Assembly (NCBI RefSeq): GCF_900113485.1
Contig: NZ_FOPM01000012.1
Coordinates: 1-64,000 of the forward strand
Direction of reading: 5' to 3'
Origin: Methylobacterium gossipiicola
Lineage (GTDB): Bacteria > Pseudomonadota > Alphaproteobacteria > Rhizobiales > Beijerinckiaceae
Length of the DNA: 64,000 bases
Part shown: in pieces, positions 57,785 to 64,000 of the stretch
How the letters are laid out: each line of letters opens with the position of its first letter
Position numbering within the stretch: position 1 is the first letter of the stretch
Program-made: the position numbers and the translations under genes
Notes under the pieces: model-generated
Seen by the model: only the letters and a program-made list of their open reading frames with translations
What the model was told of the DNA's origin: nothing
The model's database searches: none

Positions 57785-58762
57785 CTAGACGACCGCGTCG
57801 GAGGCGAGCGCGCAGGCGGTGTCCGTGCTGGTCTCGACCTGGAGCGTGGTGTGCCCGATCCCGAATTCGTCCTTCATTTCACTGGCGGCCTGCATCAGGA
57901 ACCCGTCGCCGGGATGTCCCGCGGGGATGACGAGGTGGGAGGTCAGCGCGGTCTCTGTGGTGCTCATCGGCCAGATATGAAGGTCGTGCAGGGCGACGAC
58001 GCCGGGCAGGGACAGGAGATGGCGGCGCACCGCTTCGGGGTCGATGCCCGGCGGCACCGCGGCGAGGGACATGACGAGGCTGTCTTTCAGGAGCCCCCAG
58101 GTGCTCCAGACGATGACGGCCACGATGCACAGGCTCACCACCGGGTCGATCCATGTCCACCCCGTATAAAGGATCACCAAGCCGGCGATGACCACGCCGG
58201 CGGAGACGGCGGCGTCCGCGGCCATGTGAAGGAAGGCGCCCTTGATGTTGATGTCTCCCTTTGCACCGGAGGCGAATAGCCAGGCGGTGATGCCGTTCAC
58301 GGCGATGCCGATGGTCGCAACGACCATCACAGTCGTTCCGGCGACCGGCACGGGCTGCCCGAAGCGCTGGACCGCCTCCCAGGCGATGGCCCCGGCCGCG
58401 ACGAGCAGGAAGACGCCGTTGAACAACGCCGCCAGGATCGACGAGCCCTTCATCCCGTAAGTGTAGCGGGAGGTCGGCGCACGCTTGGCCAGGACCGTGG
58501 CGGCCCAGGCGACCAGAAGGCCGAGCACGTCGGACAGGTTGTGTCCCGCATCGGCGAGTAGGGCCACGGAGTTGGCAAGGACGCCATAGGTCGCCTCGAT
58601 GGCGACGAAGCCGACGTTGAGGGCGATGCCGATGGCGAAGGCTCGTCCGAAGCTTGCCGGGGCGTGCGCATGGCCGGGGCCATGCCGGTGTCCCGCATGG
58701 GAATGCCCGCCCTGGTGCCCGTCGCCGTGGTCATGTCCGTCGTGGTCGTGCTCGCTTGCCAT
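57785..58762 (-). CDS. Cation diffusion facilitator (zinc/cadmium/cobalt exporter)
   Basis: A 325-aa CDF protein of the CzcD/ZitB type. A His-rich N-terminus (HDHDGHDHGDGHQGGHSHAG, HRHGPGHAHA) precedes six membrane helices. The metal-site motifs are LLADAGHNLSDVLGL in helix 2 and FLHMAADAAVSAGV in helix 5. The cytoplasmic domain includes VVALHDLHIWPMSTTETALT and HTTLQVETS. It should export divalent metal from the cytoplasm by proton exchange. It is divergent to the MerR gene at 59002 and shares its regulatory region. Confidence 0.92.
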   Translation of the reverse strand: MASEHDHDGHDHGDGHQGGHSHAGHRHGPGHAHAPASFGRAFAIGIALNVGFVAIEATYGVLANSVALLADAGHNLSDVLGLLVAWAATVLAKRAPTSRYTYGMKGSSILAALFNGVFLLVAAGAIAWEAVQRFGQPVPVAGTTVMVVATIGIAVNGITAWLFASGAKGDINIKGAFLHMAADAAVSAGVVIAGLVILYTGWTWIDPVVSLCIVAVIVWSTWGLLKDSLVMSLAAVPPGIDPEAVRRHLLSLPGVVALHDLHIWPMSTTETALTSHLVIPAGHPGDGFLMQAASEMKDEFGIGHTTLQVETSTDTACALASDAVV

Positions 58763-58970
58763 GTGGTCGGATCCGGTACGGGGGTTCGGTTGTATGTCGG
58801 CCGTCGGGAAAAAAACCTCCGGCCCACGTCGCGGGAGAGGTCGGCTCGTGCGTCCGCCAAGTCAGGTCATGAGGTCACCCGTCCAAGGCCTGCGTCCGCT
58901 CGGCGGGACGAAATTGGAAAGGTTCGGCAACCACGGAACGTCTTCCTTATCGACCGGCGATGCCGTAAAT

Positions 58971-58987
58971 CCTCTAGTGGCTGGAGG
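58971..58987 (-). promoter_or_regulatory. MerR-family operator
   Basis: CCTCTAGTGGCTGGAGG is an imperfect dyad (6 of 7 arm positions match) of the shape bound by metal-responsive MerR proteins. On the minus strand it sits just after TTGCTC, a possible -35, giving the extended spacer these regulators need for the CDF gene. It ends 14 nt before the merR ATG, so it may also self-regulate. Confidence 0.6.
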
Positions 58988-59001
58988 AGCAAGCGGAAAA
59001 T

Positions 59002-59424
59002 ATGAAACCCCTGCCGATTGGCGCCCTTTCCGAACTGGCCGGCGTGAAGATCCCGACCATCCGCTATTATGAGGGCATCGGGTTGCTTCCGGTCGCGGAA
59101 CGCACGGGCACCAACCGCCGGACCTACGACGATGCGACTGTGCGACGTCTCAGGTTCATCCGTCATGCGAGGGAGTTGGGCTTCGAGGTGGACGCCATAC
59201 GGACGCTCCTCGATCTGGCGGACCAGCCGGACCGCCCCTGCGGCGATGCCGATGTCATCGCCCGGCGGCACCTCGCCGACATCGATAACCGCCTATCCCG
59301 CCTGACCGCCCTCCGCACCGAGGTGCAGGCCATGGTCGACCAATGCGCGAGAGGCAGCATCGCCCAATGCCGGGTCATCGAGGTCCTCGCCGACCACGAG
59401 GAATGCCTTCACGAGGCTCACTGA
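59002..59424 (+). CDS. MerR-family metal-responsive regulator
   Basis: A 140-aa regulator. The MerR winged helix (PIGALSELAGVKIPTIRYYE, GIGLLPVAERTGTNRRTYDD) is followed by RLRFIRHARELGFEVDAIRT. A dimerisation helix and a C-terminal metal site have Cys at PCGDAD, QCARG, AQCRVI and EECLHEAH. The Cys pattern (one before the long helix, several in the loop and tail) fits Zn/Cd/Pb sensors such as ZntR, CadR or PbrR more than CueR. It is divergent from the CDF exporter and most likely switches it on. Confidence 0.88.
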   Translation: MKPLPIGALSELAGVKIPTIRYYEGIGLLPVAERTGTNRRTYDDATVRRLRFIRHARELGFEVDAIRTLLDLADQPDRPCGDADVIARRHLADIDNRLSRLTALRTEVQAMVDQCARGSIAQCRVIEVLADHEECLHEAH

Positions 59425-59556
59425 GCACGCAAACGGATTGGGGTGGGCATCTGCCTTGAACAAGCCGGGGACGCTTGACGCCGCCCGGAGGCGTGTCGGA
59501 CTGTCCCGCTCGGAAGCTTCGCCCAGGACACGCGGCCGGAGTAGCGCTCCCGGGCA

Positions 59557-62500
59557 ATGACCAAGCAAGTGACGCTAGATCCCGCCGGCGAACGGCTTCA
59601 CGGCCTGCTGGGCTACGTCGAGCAGGTTGTCAGGCTCGACGAACGGGCGACCATGCGACTCGGCGAGCATCGTCTCCCGACCGGCCAGGCTTTCACCCTC
59701 CATCAGCATGAGCTCCACGCCTTGCCGGGCGTCAGGCACGACCTCGTCGACGAGGAGGGTCCGATCTGGCTGGCGGTCGAGCGGCTGCGGCGGAGCGGGC
59801 CGCCGGCACCGCCCGAGACGGCCGCGGAATGGCTTGAACTGGCTCCCGATCCGGAGAGACGGCCGCAGCTTCGCCCGTTCCTGATCCGGACGGTCCCGGC
59901 CGGCGAGAAGGATGCCCTCGTCTCCGATGGGTTGGCACGAGCCGAGGATTGCGCCGAGGCACTCGCCCAACCCGACAAGGACGTCCGCCTCTGGGACGTG
60001 CGGCTCCGGCTCGAAGACAGGGATGACCTGAGGACGGCCGCGGAGGCCTGGATCACCGAGCGGTGGTTACCCTGGTCGCTGGCGGAGGGGCCCGTCCGTC
60101 GCTCCCTTGCCTTGTACCAACGCCTGTTCGAGGTGGCGCAGCTGTCCGAACTCGGCGGCGGGGAGCGCCCGTTCGAGCTCGTCTGGGGCATCGGCCTCGC
60201 GCGCTGGCGAAAGGACGCGCAGGAGATCGACCTGCCCCTGGTGGAACGCCTGGTCGAGATCGAGGTCGACGATGCCGGCGGCGCCGAGATCCGGGTTCGT
60301 CCCCGTGCCGCCGCGGCCGCCGTGAACCTCCGGGCCTACGAGGAGCTGGGCGTCGAGGGCGTGACGCTGGCCCACGACGCGGCCCGGCGCGCCATCGCCA
60401 TCCTCGATCCGGACGAAGGCATCTCGCCCTACCGGCGCGACAGCTTCGAGCCGATCCTCCGGTCCTGCCAGGCCAGGCTGGACGTCGAGGGTGGATACCT
60501 GCCCGACCGTCTGACGCTCGCACCCGGCGAACCCGTTCCGGCTGCAGGGGAGAACCTGTCGGTGTCCGACCGCTGGGTGCTTTTCGCCCGCCGCAGGTCG
60601 GACAGCTTCCTGCTCGCGGACATCGAGAACCTGAAGCGCTCCGTCGAACGTGCTGCGCAGGAGCACGGTCTGCCGGGTCCGGCGCGGACGCTGGTCATGG
60701 GGCCGGCCGACGAGCCGTCGCGGGACTTCTGGAGACCCTTGAGCGACCGGGTAGGCGGGACGGCCGAGCGCGCGCCCGAGCCGGAAGGCGCATCCGAGGC
60801 AGGCGACCTCTTCTTCCCCAAGCCGTTCAACGACGAGCAGATGGAAATCGTGCGGCGGCTCGAAGCCACCGACGGAATCGTGGTTCAGGGCCCGCCCGGA
60901 ACGGGCAAGACCCACACCATCTCGAACATCATCTGCCACTACATGGCGACCGGTCGGCGCATCCTGGTCGTCTCCCATGGGGAGCCGGCCCTGGCCGTTC
61001 TACGGGACCAACTACCCGACGGGGTCCGCGACCTGGCGATCAGCATTACCGCGACCGAGCGCGAGGGCTTTCGGCAACTAGAAACTGCGGTTCGCCTCCT
61101 GCAGTCGGTGGTCGAGAGCATCAAGCCGTCGGAGCAGGCACGGCTGATCCGTGACCTGGAAGCGTCGGTCGTGGGGCTCCGGGGCCGGCTGGAAGCTGTC
61201 GACGCCGAGATCGAGCGGTTCGCACTCCGCCAACTCTCCCCCGCCTTTGGTGACGAGCGTCCCGCCGAGCTCGCGCGGCGGGTTGCGCACTCGGCCACGC
61301 GGCATGGCTGGTTCGAGGACCGTCCGGGCGACGCCTCCTCCGAGGCGACACCGCGGGACGAAGACGTCGCCGCCCTGCGCACGGCCCGCCTCGCCTTGGG
61401 AACCCGCCTCGAACACATCGACTGCTTCCTTCCCTCCGTCCACGACCTGCCGGACGGCGATGTCCTCGCGAGGCTCCACGACGATCTGGTCCGGTCCGTC
61501 CACCTTGCCGAGGCTGCGGCGAGCGAACCCTCGATCCGAGTGCGGATCGCGTCCCTGCAGGACGTGGCCCGAGCGCTTGAGGCAGCTTTCGAGCTGGGGG
61601 CCCTGCGCCGCGCCAAGCACCTCTCCGATGGCGCTCCCTGGCTGCAGCCGTTGGCTGAGGATATGCTGTTCGCGACCGGCGAGAACCGCCTCGTCGACCT
61701 TGTCAGGCGCTTCGCCGAGGATGCCCGACCTGTCGCTCGCGAGCGGGAGCGGTACCTCGGCCTTCCCGTTGAGCTTCCCGAGGGCTTTGGCCCCGCATCC
61801 CAAGAGGTCGCCGGCATCGTCCGCCGCCTCGCTGCCGACGAACCGGTGTTCGGCTTCTTCGCATTCCGCGAGAGGTCGCTGCGTCCCACCGTCGACGCCA
61901 TCCGGGTGCAGGGGCACCCTCCGGCCGGACCCGGGGAATGGGCACATGTTCGTGACCATCTGGCTTGGCGGGATGCGGTCGCATCGCTCGCGATCCGCTG
62001 GCGGGCGTTGGCGGAGGAGATCGGCGCTCCCTCCGTCGCCACGGCTCGCGAGCTCGACCAGCTCGTTGCCACGCTCGATGCCGTTCTGTTTGAGGCGGAA
62101 CGCGCGACGAAGGTTCTCAGCGCTACGTTCGCCGCCCTTGTTCCGGGTGGCGGGTCCGTCCGCGACCTTTGGCTGGATCGCCGTCGGCTCGATCTCGTCG
62201 AGGCAGCCTTTCGAAATGCCGCGGCCGCGGCGCAACTCTCGGCCTCCCGGAGCGAGATCGGCCGGCTTCAGACCTTTTTCCCGGAGACGGCAGGAAAGAT
62301 CGGTCAGCTCGCCCGCAACTTCCTGTCGGAGGCAGTCGGGCGTCAGGGGGTGGAAGGGGAGCAGGTCTCGCATCTTTGGTCGGCCCTGCGTCGCCAGATC
62401 GAGGACCTGGGGCAGAGCCGAGCCCACTTCGATGTCGTTCGAGAGGTCACCGAAGCCGTCCACGCGTGCGGCGCGCCGATCTGGGCTTCGCGCCTTCGAC

Positions 62501-64000
62501 GGGAACCGGCCAAGGACCTGGCCGACCCGCTGCTGCCGAAGGAGTGGCGCGAGGCCTGGGAATGGGGCGCGATGGCCGCCTACCTGGGGCGGATCGATGA
62601 CCGGGACAGGCTGAGGTCGCTTGCGGACGAACGCGTCCGGCTGGATGCCGAGGTGCGGAAAACCTTTGAAGGGCTCGTCCGCGAGCGCACCTTCTACGAG
62701 CTCGGTCGCTCGATGACCGGTACGGTGCGTGCGGCCTTGATGATGTTCGCCACGGCCCTGCGCAAGACGGGCAAGGGCACCGGCAAGGGCGCCGTGCGCC
62801 ACCGACGTGACGCCCGCCTGGCCATGGCGCAATGCTACGCCGCCATTCCATGCTGGATCATGCCGGCTTGGCGCGTCGCCGAGCAGCTGCCCGGCGAGGT
62901 CGGTTCCTTCGACCTCGTGATCATGGACGAGGCCTCGCAGTCGGACATCCGCGAGCTTCCGGCCCTGCTCCGCGGCAGGAAGATCCTCGTGGTCGGCGAC
63001 GACAAGCAGGTGAGCCCGAGCGCGGCGTTCATCGAGAACGCGAAGATCGACCGGCTCGAACACGGCTTCCTCAAGGGCCAGCCCTTCCGAACCCTCCTCC
63101 TGCCGGGAGCCTCGCTCTACGACCTCGCCAAGGTGATGTTCCCGGACAAGCTGGTCATGCTGCGGGAGCACTTCCGCTGCGTCGAACCCATTATCCGGTT
63201 CTCGATGCAGTTCTATCCCGAACCCCTGGTCCCCCTTCGCGTGCCCACCGCGCACGAGCGGCTCGACCCTCCCCTCGTCGACATCTACGTGCCGGACGGA
63301 CGCCGCAAGGGCGACAAGCAGAACCCCCGCGAGGCCGAGGTGATCGTCGACGAGATCCGCAAGCTCGTCGACGACCCGAGCCTTGCGCGCGTGGAGGCCC
63401 TGGACCGCTGGCGAACCATCGGCGTCGTGTCCCTGATCGGAGCGAAGCAGGCCGCCCTCATCAACCGCATGCTCCTGGACGAACTCGGCGAGGAACTCGT
63501 GAGGCGACACCGCATCGCCTGCGGAGACAGCGCCACCTTCCAGGGTAACGAGCGCGACGTGGTCTTCCTGTCGATGATCGCCGATCCGGACAGCAAGCAG
63601 GCCCAGACCGCCACCCAGTTCGAGCAACGCTTCAACGTGGCACTGTCCCGGGCCCGGGACAGGCTGGTCCTGGTGCGCTCCGTCCGGGAGGACGAGCTCA
63701 AGCCCGACGACCTCAAGGCGCGCGTGATCCGGCACTTCCGCGAGCCCATGGCCGGCGCCGAGGCCCGCTCGGGAGACCTGGAGGCACACTGCGATTCCGA
63801 TTTCGAGCGCGACGTTCTTCGGCGTCTCGTCGAGCGCGGATACCGCGTGACCCCGCAGGTGGGCGCGCTCGGGTACCGGATCGATCTCGTCGTGGAGGGC
63901 GTGAACGGGCGTCGTCTCGCGGTCGAATGCGACGGCGACAGGTACCATGGGCCGGAGCGCTGGGCGGACGACATGCGCCGCCAGCGCATTCTGGAACGGG
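59557..64000 (+). CDS. Giant SF1 (UPF1-like) helicase with C-terminal Vsr/DUF559-type nuclease (runs off right edge)
   Basis: At least 1481 residues in one open frame from ATG 59557. After a roughly 430-residue N-terminal region of unknown fold comes Walker A VVQGPPGTGKTHTISNIICH (K451). A long insertion follows with coiled parts, then Walker B FDLVIMDEASQSDI (D1124, E1125), GDDKQVSP, LREHFRCVEPIIRFS, the family motif DSATFQGNERDVVFLS and FNVALSRARDRLVLVRS. The end of the window holds YRIDLVVEG (D1443), LAVECDGDRYHG (E1457-C-D1459) and RWADDMRRQRILE, a Vsr-like endonuclease as in DUF559 fusions. Proteins of this build act in anti-phage or DNA-conflict systems. A downstream partner, if any, is outside the window. 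Confidence 0.85.
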   Translation, partial: MTKQVTLDPAGERLHGLLGYVEQVVRLDERATMRLGEHRLPTGQAFTLHQHELHALPGVRHDLVDEEGPIWLAVERLRRSGPPAPPETAAEWLELAPDPERRPQLRPFLIRTVPAGEKDALVSDGLARAEDCAEALAQPDKDVRLWDVRLRLEDRDDLRTAAEAWITERWLPWSLAEGPVRRSLALYQRLFEVAQLSELGGGERPFELVWGIGLARWRKDAQEIDLPLVERLVEIEVDDAGGAEIRVRPRAAAAAVNLRAYEELGVEGVTLAHDAARRAIAILDPDEGISPYRRDSFEPILRSCQARLDVEGGYLPDRLTLAPGEPVPAAGENLSVSDRWVLFARRRSDSFLLADIENLKRSVERAAQEHGLPGPARTLVMGPADEPSRDFWRPLSDRVGGTAERAPEPEGASEAGDLFFPKPFNDEQMEIVRRLEATDGIVVQGPPGTGKTHTISNIICHYMATGRRILVVSHGEPALAVLRDQLPDGVRDLAISITATEREGFRQLETAVRLLQSVVESIKPSEQARLIRDLEASVVGLRGRLEAVDAEIERFALRQLSPAFGDERPAELARRVAHSATRHGWFEDRPGDASSEATPRDEDVAALRTARLALGTRLEHIDCFLPSVHDLPDGDVLARLHDDLVRSVHLAEAAASEPSIRVRIASLQDVARALEAAFELGALRRAKHLSDGAPWLQPLAEDMLFATGENRLVDLVRRFAEDARPVARERERYLGLPVELPEGFGPASQEVAGIVRRLAADEPVFGFFAFRERSLRPTVDAIRVQGHPPAGPGEWAHVRDHLAWRDAVASLAIRWRALAEEIGAPSVATARELDQLVATLDAVLFEAERATKVLSATFAALVPGGGSVRDLWLDRRRLDLVEAAFRNAAAAAQLSASRSEIGRLQTFFPETAGKIGQLARNFLSEAVGRQGVEGEQVSHLWSALRRQIEDLGQSRAHFDVVREVTEAVHACGAPIWASRLRREPAKDLADPLLPKEWREAWEWGAMAAYLGRIDDRDRLRSLADERVRLDAEVRKTFEGLVRERTFYELGRSMTGTVRAALMMFATALRKTGKGTGKGAVRHRRDARLAMAQCYAAIPCWIMPAWRVAEQLPGEVGSFDLVIMDEASQSDIRELPALLRGRKILVVGDDKQVSPSAAFIENAKIDRLEHGFLKGQPFRTLLLPGASLYDLAKVMFPDKLVMLREHFRCVEPIIRFSMQFYPEPLVPLRVPTAHERLDPPLVDIYVPDGRRKGDKQNPREAEVIVDEIRKLVDDPSLARVEALDRWRTIGVVSLIGAKQAALINRMLLDELGEELVRRHRIACGDSATFQGNERDVVFLSMIADPDSKQAQTATQFEQRFNVALSRARDRLVLVRSVREDELKPDDLKARVIRHFREPMAGAEARSGDLEAHCDSDFERDVLRRLVERGYRVTPQVGALGYRIDLVVEGVNGRRLAVECDGDRYHGPERWADDMRRQRILER

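Larger units (their letters stand above)
25550..64000. mobile_element. Putative integrated genomic island (left end; right end outside window)
   Basis: From the tRNA scar and recombinase rightwards the window carries phage-like genes, a replication-type gene, an IS, a conflict operon, an AT-rich patch, metal resistance and a second defence-type gene. No second tRNA copy was found up to 64 kb. The island may therefore be larger than 38 kb, or the region may be a stack of several insertions whose right border was lost. Confidence 0.45.

Noticed and set aside
61078-63948. A 956-codon open frame on the minus strand opposite the helicase
   Set aside because: Same reason: antisense shadow of a GC-rich gene whose plus-strand motifs are unmistakable.

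Overview
The window reads as a GC-rich alphaproteobacterial chromosome, most likely Methylobacterium or Methylorubrum. The reasons are a Csp1-type copper store, a cluster of CsbD-like stress genes next to a PAS-LuxR regulator with an EcfG-type promoter, and a strongly developed B12 uptake locus. The genus is inferred from gene content; no marker gene for it is present.

The left part, up to about 25.5 kb, looks like core or old accessory chromosome. It starts inside an undecaprenyl-phosphate sugar transferase (minus strand). Then come a 13-cysteine copper storage protein, a siderophore receptor overlapping an acyltransferase-like membrane protein, a hybrid PAS histidine kinase, and a stress block at 8-14.3 kb (YidB-like protein, TAXI-type binding protein, four CsbD-like proteins, a membrane protein, PAS-LuxR regulator). 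Next is a cobalamin region at 15-24 kb, all on the minus strand: riboswitch-btuB-btuF-btuC-btuD, followed by an unrecognised gene and a P-loop kinase-like gene, then a second, nearly identical riboswitch in front of another TonB-dependent receptor. Decayed IS481 and IS3 transposase genes flank this region.

At about 25.55 kb there is a 45-nt 3' fragment of a CAU-anticodon tRNA, with its terminator, directly beside a tyrosine recombinase. This marks the left attachment site of an integrated element extending rightwards; the matching full tRNA was not seen in the window. The element begins with phage-like small genes (27.5-36 kb), 40-bp tandem repeats, a protein joining a winged helix to a family-A-polymerase-like palm, and an intact IS5-family insertion (38.3-39.2 kb).

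The most interesting cargo is a three-gene operon at 39.4-44.0 kb: a small 'middle' protein, an SMC/Rad50-like ABC ATPase with a CxxC zinc module, and a large helical protein ending in a PD-(D/E)xK nuclease. It looks like an ABC-three-component conflict system. An AT-rich patch with orphan genes follows (44.2-46.2 kb).

From 47.7 to 59.4 kb lies a heavy-metal module: His-rich exported peptides, a CusA/CzcA RND pump, an unusual CusB-type adaptor with extra N-terminal domains, an OmpR-type two-component system, a ZIP transporter broken by one frameshift, a CDF exporter, and a divergent MerR regulator with its operator. The window ends inside a very large SF1 helicase fused to a Vsr/DUF559-like nuclease, probably a second defence gene.
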